Positions 47,707 through 54,123 of a stretch of 54,123 nucleotides of DNA are shown piece by piece. The DNA comes from Chromatiales bacterium (GTDB lineage: Bacteria > Pseudomonadota > Gammaproteobacteria > Steroidobacterales > Woeseiaceae): NCBI GenBank assembly GCA_004282875.1, contig SHLT01000005.1, positions 1 to 54,123 on the forward strand. The letters run 5' to 3'. Position numbers and translations under genes: made by a program. Each line of letters opens with the position of its first letter. The stretch's first letter is position 1. The notes beneath the pieces are model-generated. The model saw only the letters and a list, made by a program, of their open reading frames with translations, did no database searches and was not told the DNA's origin.

Positions 47707-49218
47707 ATGTGTGGCGTCGTAGGCATTGTTAGTACGCAACCGGTCAACCAGGCGCTTTACAACGCTTTGACCGTCCTGCAGCACCGCGGCCAGGACGCGG
47801 CGGGCATCGTGACCTGGGGCGAGGGTGACGGCATGAAACAGCGTAAAGGCAATGGCCTCGTACGTGACGTGTTCCGCAGCCGCCACATGATGCGCCTGAA
47901 AGGCAATGTTGGCATCGGGCATGTTCGCTACCCGACAGCCGGTGGCTCGAAGTCATCCGAGGCACAGCCGTTCTACGTGAACTCACCGTACGGCATTTGC
48001 CTCGCACACAACGGCAACCTGACCAATTATGACGAGCTTGCCGAAATGCTGATACGCGAGGATCGCCGGCACCTGGCGACCAATTCCGATTCCGAGGTGC
48101 TGCTCAACGTATTTGCTCACGAGCTGCAGACGCGCCTTAACGGCCGGCCCACGGCCGAGAATATTTTTGATGCGGTTGAAGCGGTTCACCGTCGCTGCAG
48201 CGGAGGCTATGCCGTCGTTGCCATGATCATCGGCTTCGGCATCGTGGCGTTTCGTGATCCGAACGGGATCCGGCCGCTGGTACTCGGTGAGCGCAAGGGC
48301 GACGGGGCCGCGGACTATATGGTCGCATCGGAAAGCGTTGCGCTTGATGCGCTGCAGTTCAAACGAGTTCGCGATCTTCGGCCGGGTGAGTGCCTGTATA
48401 TCAGCAATGACGGCGCCCTCCACACGCGGGACTTTCCTGGGGACGTGAAGCACACGCCCTGCATTTTTGAGTACGTTTATTTCGCGCGACCCGATTCGAT
48501 TCTCGATGACCTGTCGGTTTACAAGACGCGTCTGCGCATGGGCGAGCAGCTGGCGGGCAAGGTTGTGCGCGACTTTCCGGATCACGATATCGACGTGGTG
48601 ATTCCGATTCCCGACACGAGCAGCACGTCCGCGCTGCAGGTGGCCTACCATCTTGGCGTCAAGTATCGGGAAGGTTTTATCAAGAACCGTTATATTGGCA
48701 GGACCTTCATCATGCCCGGCCAGGCGGAACGCATGCAGTCCGTGCGTCGCAAGCTGAACGCTATCGACCTTGAGTTCCGTGGCAAGAACGTCTTGCTGGT
48801 CGACGACTCAATCGTACGCGGCACTACCTCGCAGCAGATCATCAAGCTCGCCCGGGAAGCTGGCGCCAGGAAAGTGTATTTCGCATCGGCCGCGCCACCC
48901 GTGCGCTATCCGAATGTCTACGGCATCGACATGCCCGCGGCATCGGAACTCGTTGCGAACGGGCGTGAGGTCGAGGAAATCGAGAAGCTGATTGGTGCGG
49001 ATCGCCTGATCTACCAGGACTTGAACGGCCTGATTCGAGCGGTCCGCCATGGTAATTCCGCGATTACAGAGTTTGATACATCGTGTTTTTCGGGCAAGTA
49101 CGTTACGGGCGAAGTTACGCCGGAGTACCTCGATGATCTCGAATTGCGCCGCAATGACGCGGCGAAGCAAAAGCGTTCAAAGAAAGCGTCCTCGGATGCC
49201 AAGGTCGTTTCCTTGTAA
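47707..49218 (+). CDS. purF: Amidophosphoribosyltransferase
   Basis: 503 residues. The N-terminal glutaminase has the catalytic cysteine right after the initiator ([14 protein letters not shown]), with [12 protein letters not shown] and [15 protein letters not shown]. The phosphoribosyltransferase half carries the PRPP loop [17 protein letters not shown] and [13 protein letters not shown] [14 protein letters not shown]. It catalyses the committed step of purine synthesis. A basic tail ([12 protein letters not shown]) ends the protein. No PurR-like box was seen before cvpA. Confidence 0.98.
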   Translation: MCGVVGIVSTQPVNQALYNALTVLQHRGQDAAGIVTWGEGDGMKQRKGNGLVRDVFRSRHMMRLKGNVGIGHVRYPTAGGSKSSEAQPFYVNSPYGICLAHNGNLTNYDELAEMLIREDRRHLATNSDSEVLLNVFAHELQTRLNGRPTAENIFDAVEAVHRRCSGGYAVVAMIIGFGIVAFRDPNGIRPLVLGERKGDGAADYMVASESVALDALQFKRVRDLRPGECLYISNDGALHTRDFPGDVKHTPCIFEYVYFARPDSILDDLSVYKTRLRMGEQLAGKVVRDFPDHDIDVVIPIPDTSSTSALQVAYHLGVKYREGFIKNRYIGRTFIMPGQAERMQSVRRKLNAIDLEFRGKNVLLVDDSIVRGTTSQQIIKLAREAGARKVYFASAAPPVRYPNVYGIDMPAASELVANGREVEEIEKLIGADRLIYQDLNGLIRAVRHGNSAITEFDTSCFSGKYVTGEVTPEYLDDLELRRNDAAKQKRSKKASSDAKVVSL

Positions 49219-49225
49219 CGTGCCC

Positions 49226-49251
49226 TTGTAGGAGTCCGCTCCGGCGCGAGA
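49226..49251 (+). repeat. REP-like short sequence after purF
   Basis: The stretch beginning TTGTAGGAGTCCGCTCCGGC resembles the GTAGGAG-type repetitive extragenic palindromes of pseudomonads and relatives. Only one copy occurs in the window, so it cannot be called a repeat from this sequence alone. Confidence 0.3.
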
Positions 49252-49264
49252 CAATCCCACTCCT

Positions 49265-50470
49265 ATGAGTATCAAGGTCATGATCATCGACGAGCAGGCG
49301 GACTTTCGCAGCCTGCTCATGCACCACGTCACCACGAACTGGCCCGACGCGATTATTTCCGCGTACGACCCGGTGGCAGCCGGCCATTTGCCCGACGAGT
49401 TTTCGGGCGCAGGTAATGACCTCATCCTGCTGGGCAGCCGCCACGGTGATCGGGAGGGCGTCGATGTCCTGCGCCGCTTCCAGAGCCGCAAGAATTTCCC
49501 GCCGCTCGTCTACTTTGGCACTGAGGACGATGAGAAAGAAGCGCACGAATTACGCCCCGACGCACATTTCATTCGCGGACACATCAACCATGAATCCCTG
49601 ATCGTCGGGCTCAACGACGTGCTCCTGGCGCGGCAGCGTGTGGCATCGCCCACGTCGTTGTTCACGGGCGATATGCGGATGAGTATTCATCCGCTGATCA
49701 AGGGCTATCGTTTCATGCGCAAGTTGGGTTCGACCGAGCATTCGGGTGTATATCTCGCCGAACGCGAGTCGACGCACCTGCAGGTCGTGCTCAAGGTTTT
49801 GCGGCAAATGCCGGGCGGCTCGAACAGCATCGGCGCGTTCGATCGATTCCTGCAGGAGTATGAAACGATTGCCGCGATGGACCACCCGAATATCGTTCGT
49901 ATTTACGATCTGGGCGTGGGTGACGATCACGCACACATCGCGATGGAATACCTGGACGGCGGCGACCTGCGCGTGAAGATAGAAAACGGTGTTCCAGAAA
50001 GGGCCGCCGTGCAGTATCTGCGACAGATCGCGAGCGCGCTTTCTGCGGTGCATGCCAAGGGTGTCCTGCATCGTGATCTGAAGCCTGCCAATATCATGTT
50101 GCGCAAGGATGGCTCTGTTGCCCTGATTGACTTCGGTCTTGCCAAGACGGCCAAAATCGAGAGCGAGATTACCGACAAGGGCGAGATATTCGGCACGCCG
50201 TACTACATGAGTCCGGAGCAGGGCCACGGCAACGCCGTGGATGAGCGTAGCGATATATACAGTCTCGGCGTGATCTTCTACGAGATGCTCACGGGCGAAA
50301 AACCGTTCAAGGCCGACACGGCGATGGGCATCATTTACCTGCACGGCAATGCGCCGGTCCCGCTGCTACCGCCGCGCTTTGCCCGCTACCAGGCCCTGCT
50401 GAACATGATGCTGGCCAAGGCGCCTGGTGATCGCCTGCAGACGATTGCGGAGGTTGAAGAATGGCTGTAG
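49265..50470 (+). CDS. Pseudo-receiver/Ser-Thr protein kinase fusion
   Basis: 401 residues. Residues about 1-122 have a response-regulator receiver pattern (IKVMIIDEQADFRSLLMHHV), but the expected phosphoacceptor aspartate is Gly57 (DLILLGSRHGD), so phosphorelay input seems lost. Residues about 145-401 form a full Hanks kinase: a glycine-loop-like LGSTEHSGVYLAE, Lys177 in VVLKVL, HRDLKPAN (Asp271), DFGLA (Asp289), and TPYYMSPEQGHG with SDIYSLGVIFYEMLTGEKPF. The kinase ends right at the C-terminal lobe. No membrane segment is present. It overlaps miaE by 10 bp and follows purF after 46 bp. It may be a cytosolic kinase controlled by partner binding to its N-terminal fold. Confidence 0.88.
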   Translation: MSIKVMIIDEQADFRSLLMHHVTTNWPDAIISAYDPVAAGHLPDEFSGAGNDLILLGSRHGDREGVDVLRRFQSRKNFPPLVYFGTEDDEKEAHELRPDAHFIRGHINHESLIVGLNDVLLARQRVASPTSLFTGDMRMSIHPLIKGYRFMRKLGSTEHSGVYLAERESTHLQVVLKVLRQMPGGSNSIGAFDRFLQEYETIAAMDHPNIVRIYDLGVGDDHAHIAMEYLDGGDLRVKIENGVPERAAVQYLRQIASALSAVHAKGVLHRDLKPANIMLRKDGSVALIDFGLAKTAKIESEITDKGEIFGTPYYMSPEQGHGNAVDERSDIYSLGVIFYEMLTGEKPFKADTAMGIIYLHGNAPVPLLPPRFARYQALLNMMLAKAPGDRLQTIAEVEEWL

Positions 50471-51084
50471 ACACGCCGGTGCCCGCCAACATTGCGGCGT
50501 TCCTGCCGACGTCGACGCCGGAGGCGTGGCTCGATGAGGCCTGCGAGCAAATTCCCGCGATGCTGCTCGACCACGCCAATTGCGAACTCAAGGCGGCGTC
50601 AACGGCGCTTGGTTTTCTTTACCGTTACCCGGAACGGACGGAGCTGGCGCAGCGGATGTCGCGGCTGGCCCGGGAAGAGCTGCGTCATTTTGAGCAGGTG
50701 CGGTCGATCATGGCCGATATGGACGTTCCGTTTGAGCGCTTGTCTGCGTCACGCTATGCCGGTGGCCTGCGCGACGTTGTGCGCCACGAAGAGCCCTACA
50801 AATTGCTCGACTTGTTGCTGATCGGGGCGCTGATCGAAGCACGTTCCTGCGAACGCTTCGCAAGAATCGCGCCGCGGCTGCCCGAACGGCTGGGACGTTT
50901 CTATGGAGGGCTGCTGGCCTCGGAAGCACGGCATTTCGAACACTACATTGCGTTCGCAAAATCCGAGTGCGGCGTAGACGAGGCAGAGATCGATGCCCGC
51001 CTTGAGGAACTCAAAGCGGTTGAGTCGTCGTTGATCACGGAGCCCGACGACGAATTCCGTTTCCACTCGGGCACGCCGAAATAA
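50461..51084 (+). CDS. miaE: tRNA-(ms2io6A) hydroxylase MiaE
   Basis: 207 residues, ferritin-like diiron monooxygenase that hydroxylates the isopentenyl group of ms2i6A37 in tRNA. Iron ligands are in LLDHANCELKAASTAL, REELRHFEQVRSIM, LIEARSCERFARIAP and ASEARHFEHYIAFA. The start codon overlaps the kinase gene by 10 bp. The last codons (CCG AAA TAA) run into the left arm of the 51-bp palindrome, so the gene is terminated by that structure. Confidence 0.93.
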   Translation: MAVDTPVPANIAAFLPTSTPEAWLDEACEQIPAMLLDHANCELKAASTALGFLYRYPERTELAQRMSRLAREELRHFEQVRSIMADMDVPFERLSASRYAGGLRDVVRHEEPYKLLDLLLIGALIEARSCERFARIAPRLPERLGRFYGGLLASEARHFEHYIAFAKSECGVDEAEIDARLEELKAVESSLITEPDDEFRFHSGTPK

Positions 51085-51129
51085 GGTACCAGTTACCCTA
51101 ATTGAATTAGGGTAACTGGTACCTTATTT
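51079..51129. terminator. Bidirectional terminator: perfect 51-bp palindrome
   Basis: Bases 51079-51103 and 51105-51129 are exact reverse complements (25-bp arms) around G51104. The outer ends are AAATAAGG and CCTTATTT, giving a U-tract on either strand. The stop codon of miaE (TAA at 51082-51084) and that of lpxH (complement of TTA at 51124-51126) lie in symmetric positions inside the arms. It should end transcription from both convergent genes. Confidence 0.85.
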
Positions 51130-51849
51130 TCGCGGTAACTCTTCGAGCCGCGGGCCGTCTTCGTCCCATACGACCATGCTGCCTTGCTCGTACCAATCAC
51201 CGAGGACGATACGGTGCACGGGTCGGTCGTCAACGTGGAATGGATGAACCGCCGGGCGGTGGGTGTGGCCGTGCAGCAAGATGTCGGCGCCAGAGTCGCG
51301 TAAGGTCTGCTCGACGGCTTCCTGGTTGACGTCCGAGATTTCCTCGGTCATCGATTCGCCCCGTGCGAGGCTCTGTTCGCGCGCCTGCACGGCGAAGGCG
51401 ACACGTTCCTCGATCGACTTGGACAGCATCATGGCCTGCCAGTCCGGATTGCGCGTCATGGCGCGAACCGTCTGATACTCCACGTCGTCGGTGCACATCG
51501 CATCGCCGTGGCTCAGCAGTACGTTTTCTCCGTGCAGCTCAATCGAGTGTGGGTCGTCCAGCAACCTTACTCCGGCCTCGGCGGCAAATTGCTTGCCGAT
51601 CATGAAGTCGCGATTGCCGTGCATGAAGAACACGGGTACGCCGCTGTCGGCCAGCTCCCGGATTGCTGACTTCATTTGCCCGTAGTACGGGTTCGGGTCG
51701 TCATCCCCGATCCAGGCTTCGAACAGGTCGCCGAGGATGTAGAGCGCATTAGCCTCGCGCGCGGGTCCGGTAAGGAAAGCAAGAAACTGCTCGCCGATCT
51801 CGGGCCGTCCGGGTTCCAGGTGCAGGTCGGAAATAAAGAGGGTTGCCAC
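51124..51849 (-). CDS. lpxH: UDP-2,3-diacylglucosamine diphosphatase
   Basis: 241 residues, calcineurin-like metallophosphoesterase of lipid A synthesis that cleaves UDP-2,3-diacylglucosamine to lipid X and UMP. Metal ligands are visible in FISDLHLEPGRP, LGDLFEAWIGDDDPNP, FMHGNRDFMIGKQFA, VLLSHGDAMCTDD and LHGHTHRPAVHPF. It is a peripheral inner-membrane enzyme. It is convergent with miaE across the palindromic terminator. The cyclophilin gene upstream on the same strand ends 1 bp before its start. Confidence 0.97.
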   Translation of the reverse strand: MATLFISDLHLEPGRPEIGEQFLAFLTGPAREANALYILGDLFEAWIGDDDPNPYYGQMKSAIRELADSGVPVFFMHGNRDFMIGKQFAAEAGVRLLDDPHSIELHGENVLLSHGDAMCTDDVEYQTVRAMTRNPDWQAMMLSKSIEERVAFAVQAREQSLARGESMTEEISDVNQEAVEQTLRDSGADILLHGHTHRPAVHPFHVDDRPVHRIVLGDWYEQGSMVVWDEDGPRLEELPRK

Positions 51850-51850
51850 G

Positions 51851-52516
51851 CTATTGGCCCTGGACGCGTTTCATATTTTCGATAATCACGGGAATGATCG
51901 GCGCAGGGGCGCCGCCGGGTCCGTTTGGCTCGGTCTCGTACGCGGCGATCAGGTCGACGACGTCCATGCCCTCCGTGACGTAACCGAATACCGTGTAACC
52001 CCAACGGCCCTGTACGGGGTGCTTGATCGGGTCGAGCATGGCCGTGTTCGGGTCTTCGGCCACGTTGTCGACCACGTTAATGTAGAACTGCGTCCCGGCG
52101 GAGTGCGGGTCGCCCGTTCGCGCCATCGCGATCGTTGACCGGACGTTGGACAGGCCATTTCCCGACTCGTTCGGGACGGTCTCGGCGGTCTCGCGCAAAT
52201 CGAGGTTCTCGGTATAGCCGCCGCCCTGGATCATGAAGCCGGGGATGATGCGGTGAAAAACGGTGCCGGTATAGAAGCCCGAGTCCACGTTCTTGAGAAA
52301 GTTCGCGACGGTCAGTGGGGCCGCCCGTCCATCGAGCCGCAGCGTGAAGTTCCCGGCCGACGTGGTCACTTCCACAAACGCGACCGCCGGTGCTCTCCCG
52401 TTCGTGGCGAGTGCCGCCGGTGTCTCGGCCTGTTCGGCAGCCGGCGGTGGTGCCTCATCGGCCGTACAGGCAGCGAGAATCATCAGGGAAATCAGCGAAA
52501 TGAGGCGTCTGGTCAT
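51851..52516 (-). CDS. Cyclophilin-type peptidyl-prolyl isomerase lipoprotein
   Basis: 221 residues from the ATG at 52516, chosen because it gives a lipoprotein signal with lipobox (ISLMILAAC). Longer frames upstream would run through the tRNA-Pro gene. After a short Pro/Ala linker the cyclophilin domain starts at about 47: VEVTTSAGNFTLRLDGRAAP, FHRIIPGFMIQGGGY with the catalytic arginine, NVRSTIAMARTGDPHSAGTQ and VFGYVTEGMDVVDLI. It should assist folding in the periplasm. Only 1 bp separates it from lpxH, the PpiB-lpxH order seen in E. coli. Confidence 0.92.
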   Translation of the reverse strand: MTRRLISLISLMILAACTADEAPPPAAEQAETPAALATNGRAPAVAFVEVTTSAGNFTLRLDGRAAPLTVANFLKNVDSGFYTGTVFHRIIPGFMIQGGGYTENLDLRETAETVPNESGNGLSNVRSTIAMARTGDPHSAGTQFYINVVDNVAEDPNTAMLDPIKHPVQGRWGYTVFGYVTEGMDVVDLIAAYETEPNGPGGAPAPIIPVIIENMKRVQGQ

Positions 52517-52573
52517 CAGGGAGTTCCACGTCTTGGAGTGGCTGGAGACAGGCAATATAACCGAGCCAAACCC

Positions 52574-52602
52574 TTGATTGCCAACCATCACGCCCGTATT
52601 AT
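52574..52602 (+). promoter_or_regulatory. Sigma-70-like promoter for the tRNA cluster
   Basis: -35 TTGATT at 52574-52579, a 17-bp spacer, and -10 TATTAT at 52597-52602, followed by a C-rich discriminator. The expected start is near 52609, about 50 nt before tRNA-Pro. This promoter could drive Pro, Arg, His and Lys together. Visual match only. Confidence 0.6.
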
Positions 52603-52659
52603 CGCACCCCCGCAAAGCCCGGCCTCGGCCAGGCAGTGCGGGATGAAAGATCTGGCAAT

Positions 52660-52736
52660 CGGGGCATGGCGCAGTCTGGTAGCGCAACTGCTTTGGGAGC
52701 AGTGGGTCGGCGGTTCGAATCCGTCTGCCCCGACCA
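52660..52736 (+). tRNA. tRNA-Pro(TGG)
   Basis: 77 nt including the encoded CCA. Acceptor CGGGGCA pairs with TGCCCCG. The anticodon arm ACTGC/GCAGT encloses TTTGGGA with anticodon TGG at 52694-52696. T arm CGGTTCGAATCCG is normal. It is the first gene of the four-tRNA cluster and lies 29 bp before tRNA-Arg. Confidence 0.97.
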
Positions 52737-52800
52737 GCCAGATTTCCGGTTAGACTTGAACAAATGCGCCCGTAGCTCAACCGGATAGAGCATCGGCCTT

Positions 52801-53445
52801 TAAGTGAGGAGCCTGTGCCGGGAAACAGAACCGGTACAGTGGACTGCACTGTAACGGGGAAACCTTAACAGGTAATGCTGATGGCAATCCCGTGGAAACC
52901 TGTGGACAACCGACGTATGTCGTGCGGTAAGGTCAAGAGATGGCCTTGCACCACACGAAAGACAAAGGTGACCTGGGAGTCCTGAAGGCTCAGATTGATC
53001 TGTTCGAGCAAGGGTTCACTATCTTTGTACCGCTAACCGAGCATAGTCCGTTCGACTTGGTGGCCTACAAAGATGGCGAATTCAGAAGGGTGCAGGTGAA
53101 GTACCGGTCAATGGATCGGTTCGGCAAGGTCGATGTGAAGTTCTCGACCTCGTGGGCCGACCGGAACGGTACGCATACATCGCCGATCGACAAGAGCGAA
53201 GTAGATATCTACTGCGTCTATTGTCCTGACAGCGATGAGTGCTACTATCTGCGCCCGGCGAAATTTGGCTCGAATGCATCGCTGAGGGTAAGGGCACCCA
53301 AGAATGGGCAGCTAAGGAAAGTAAATTTCGCAGCTGACTATCGCAGGGTTCCGTAGAGACTATACGTGCGGCGCCTGAGATGGCGAAGAGATAGTCCAGA
53401 CCACAAACCTGCGAGGGCAGGGCCGCGAAAGCGGTAGTTGGTAAG
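52801..53445 (+). mobile_element. Group I intron (IC3-like) with homing endonuclease gene
   Basis: 645 nt. Exon 1 ends in CCTT, which pairs with the internal guide GAGG (52806-52809) to leave the U.G wobble at the 5' splice site; the intron ends in G (53445). Core pairings visible: P2 GTGCCGG/CCGGTAC (52815-52821/52831-52837); P3 GCAC/GTGC (52846-52849/53366-53369); P4 ACGGG/CCCGT (52854-52858/52889-52893) with GAAACCT and GATGGCAA as in the Azoarcus tRNA-Ile intron; P7 GACTAT/ATAGTC (53358-53363/53391-53396); P8 CGCC/GGCG (53372-53375/53382-53385); and P9 CCGC-GAAA-GCGG (53423-53434). The endonuclease gene fills the P6 region. Self-splicing is expected but not proven. P10 looks weak. Confidence 0.93.
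52940..53356 (+). CDS. Intron-encoded PD-(D/E)XK homing endonuclease (I-Ssp6803I-like)
   Basis: 138 residues, entirely inside the group I intron. It begins HHTKDKGDLGVLKAQIDLFE, then QGFTIFVPLTEHSPFDLVAY with Asp39, and RRVQVKYRS with Gln52 and Lys54: the D-x12-QxK version of the PD-(D/E)XK core. This resembles the tRNA-intron endonuclease I-Ssp6803I rather than LAGLIDADG or GIY-YIG families. A later SEVDIYCVYCPDSDECYYL completes the sheet. It would cut intronless tRNA-Arg genes and so drive intron homing. The TAG stop (53354-53356) ends one base before the P7 strand, so coding sequence and ribozyme core abut. The frame is intact, suggesting recent activity. The ribosome site is weak (AAGG at 52929-52932). 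Confidence 0.88.
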   Translation: MALHHTKDKGDLGVLKAQIDLFEQGFTIFVPLTEHSPFDLVAYKDGEFRRVQVKYRSMDRFGKVDVKFSTSWADRNGTHTSPIDKSEVDIYCVYCPDSDECYYLRPAKFGSNASLRVRAPKNGQLRKVNFAADYRRVP

Positions 53446-53487
53446 CTAAGCCGAGGGTTGCAGGTTCGAGTCCTGCCGGGCGCGCCA

Positions 53488-53615
53488 AGTCTTCCCGCTT
53501 TGATTGTAGCGGGACTATGGTAGGTGAAGACTTACCTTTAGTGGGTAGACTTGGAAAATTGACAAGCCAACGTGGTGTAACGAGGCGCGTGGTTTGGCAG
53601 AATTACAGAACTATG
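53488..53615 (+). other. Spacer between tRNA-Arg and tRNA-His
   Basis: No gene is recognised in this 128-bp spacer. It holds a nested inverted repeat: an outer AAGTCTTC/GAAGACTT (53487-53494/53526-53533) enclosing CCCGCT/AGCGGG. A perfect -35 hexamer TTGACA lies at 53559-53564 but has no acceptable -10 at 15-19 bp. It may be processed from the tRNA precursor. Confidence 0.4.
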
Positions 53616-53691
53616 GTGGCTGTAGCTCAGTTGGTAGAGCCCCGGGTTGTGATCCCGGTCGTCGGGGGTTCGAGTCCCCTCGTCCACCCCA
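53616..53691 (+). tRNA. tRNA-His(GTG)
   Basis: 76 nt with encoded CCA; the G at 53615 can serve as the extra G-1 of histidine tRNA. The anticodon arm CCGGG/CCCGG holds TTGTGAT (anticodon GTG at 53649-53651), and the D and T arms are normal with a G.U at 49-65. The acceptor is imperfect: GTGGCTG faces CGTCCAC, giving a C5.U68 mismatch and a U6.G67 wobble. Identity is clear from G-1, C73 and the anticodon. Confidence 0.93.
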
Positions 53692-53727
53692 CTTTTTTGA
53701 AGGACCGTGCGCAAGGCACGTACAGGT

Positions 53728-53803
53728 GGGCCTCTAGCTCAGTTGGTAGAGCATCGGACTCTTAATCCGCTGGTCCGGGGTTCGAGCCCCCGGGGGCCCA
53801 CCA
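53728..53803 (+). tRNA. tRNA-Lys(CTT)
   Basis: 76 nt with encoded CCA. Acceptor GGGCCTC pairs with GGGGCCC (one T.G), and the T arm CGGGG/CCCCG is perfect. The anticodon loop CTCTTAA gives anticodon CTT at 53761-53763. The first anticodon-stem pair (T27.C43) is a mismatch; the other four pairs are intact. It ends 14 bp before the convergent regulator gene. Confidence 0.95.
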
Positions 53804-53817
53804 CTTCTTTCATATCT

Positions 53818-54123
53818 TCAGCTGGGGCAGGGCTCGTTCGCCACTGTCTCTAGTTGGTCCCAGTCCAGGATTTCGATCTTGCCACGCGGCGCATACAGGA
53901 TGCCGCGACGCTTCATCTTGGCCATTTGCCGGCAGACGGTTTCCTCGCTAAGGCCCAGCAGGTTGGCGATCTCGCCCCGCGAGAAGGGCAGCGTAAAGCG
54001 TTTATGTCCGTGCTCGGAGCTCGGAATGATGAGCTGAATGAACGAGGCGATCTTGGCCGCGGCGCACTTGTGGCCCATGACTTTCATCAGGGAGCGGCTG
54101 TGAGCAAGCTGCGCATTGATCGA
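53818..54123 (-). CDS. Crp/Fnr family transcription regulator, C-terminal part
   Basis: 101 residues are visible and the gene continues beyond the window edge. The visible part starts in the dimerisation helix (SINAQLAHSRSLMKVMGHK). It continues with KIASFIQLIIP and a winged helix-turn-helix typical of FNR-like proteins (FTLPFSRGEIANLLGLSEET, VCRQMAKMKRRGIL, GKIEILDWDQLETVA). The recognition helix has ETVCRQ where FNR has ETVSR. The sensor domain is off the window, so whether it binds an Fe-S cluster, haem or cAMP cannot be seen. Confidence 0.88.
   Translation of the reverse strand, partial: SINAQLAHSRSLMKVMGHKCAAAKIASFIQLIIPSSEHGHKRFTLPFSRGEIANLLGLSEETVCRQMAKMKRRGILYAPRGKIEILDWDQLETVANEPCPS

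Larger units (their letters stand above)
52766..53487 (+). tRNA. tRNA-Arg(TCT), split by a group I intron
   Basis: Exon 1 is 52766-52800 (GCGCCCG acceptor, D arm, anticodon stem TCGGC, loop bases CTT). Exon 2 is 53446-53487 (CTAA, stem GCCGA, T arm GCAGGTTCGAGTCCTGC, acceptor CGGGCGC, G, CCA). Joined, the anticodon loop is CTTCTAA, giving anticodon TCT. All four stems pair perfectly, and the ligated tRNA looks like a standard bacterial arginine tRNA for AGA/AGG codons. The intron sits between anticodon bases 34 and 35, so the tRNA is useless until it is spliced. Placing the boundary elsewhere gives a 6-base loop or breaks the U/omega-G rule. Confidence 0.95.

Noticed and set aside
52517-52849. 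Upstream extension of the cyclophilin gene through the tRNA-Pro gene
   Set aside because: The extension reads tRNA sequence on the wrong strand, whereas the ATG at 52516 gives a proper lipoprotein signal.
52766-53487. Reading the split tRNA as tRNA-Lys or as an ordinary tRNA followed by a random insertion
   Set aside because: Lys(TTT) would need an extra T at the end of exon 1. Joining at omega-G 53445 gives a perfect Arg(TCT) with all stems paired, and the insert has a full group I core.
53559-53564. TTGACA before tRNA-His as a separate promoter
   Set aside because: No acceptable -10 hexamer lies 15-19 bp downstream.
53517-53765. Small plus-strand frame across tRNA-His and tRNA-Lys
   Set aside because: It is formed by tRNA sequence read as codons.

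Overview
This window is gammaproteobacterial chromosome with roughly 60% GC by eye. The evidence is the gene order asd-fimV-truA-accD-folC-dedD-cvpA-purF, the pair prmB-aroC, the block nrdR-ribD-ribE-ribBX-ribH-nusB-thiL-pgpA, the neighbours efp, epmA and psd, and type IV pilus polarity proteins (FimV, FimX). The lineage is probably an uncultured marine group near Chromatiales/Woeseiales, but that is inference. Almost all of the window is housekeeping DNA. No CRISPR array, insertion sequence or rRNA gene is visible.

Layout. 1-2.4 kb: the 3' part of acs, with an apparent one-base frameshift at base 51, convergent with an orphan type VI secretion FHA gene (tagH). 2.4-10.8 kb: a DUF1820 gene, purL, a zinc-ribbon DUF4145 gene, a small membrane protein, ettA and a histone-deacetylase-like hydrolase. 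10.9-17.9 kb: glyA, nrdR and the riboflavin genes, followed by nusB, thiL and pgpA in one tightly overlapping run. 17.9-24.4 kb: a Ser/Thr kinase fused to a cyclic-nucleotide-binding domain, a DUF3187 outer-membrane-type protein, a secreted M20 amidohydrolase, xseB, and a rubrerythrin/Fe-S protein/DUF3501 operon behind a promoter with a Fur/PerR-like box. 24.5-32.9 kb: parE-parC, then on the minus strand a second FimV-like protein and a FimX-like degenerate GGDEF/EAL protein.

33.1-37.0 kb: efp, facing a minus-strand run that holds a free-methionine-sulfoxide reductase, epmA, psd, a PCu(A)C copper chaperone and a SCO protein. 37.0-49.2 kb: prmB-aroC-asd-fimV-truA-accD-folC-dedD-cvpA-purF. 49.3-52.5 kb: a pseudo-receiver/Ser-Thr kinase fusion, miaE, a 51-bp palindrome holding the stop codons of both miaE and lpxH, then lpxH and a cyclophilin lipoprotein. 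52.6-53.8 kb: four tRNA genes in the order Pro(TGG), Arg(TCT), His(GTG), Lys(CTT). The window ends in a truncated Crp/Fnr-type regulator.

The most remarkable element is in the tRNA cluster. The tRNA-Arg(TCT) gene is interrupted between anticodon bases 34 and 35 by a 645-nt group I intron, whose P1, P2, P3, P4, P7, P8 and P9 pairings can be read directly. Inside it is a 138-residue PD-(D/E)XK-type homing endonuclease related to the I-Ssp6803I family. The secondary theme is regulation: two eukaryote-like Ser/Thr kinases with unusual fused sensor domains, an FHA phosphothreonine reader, and a FimV/FimV-like/FimX set that points to polar pilus control through cyclic-di-GMP.
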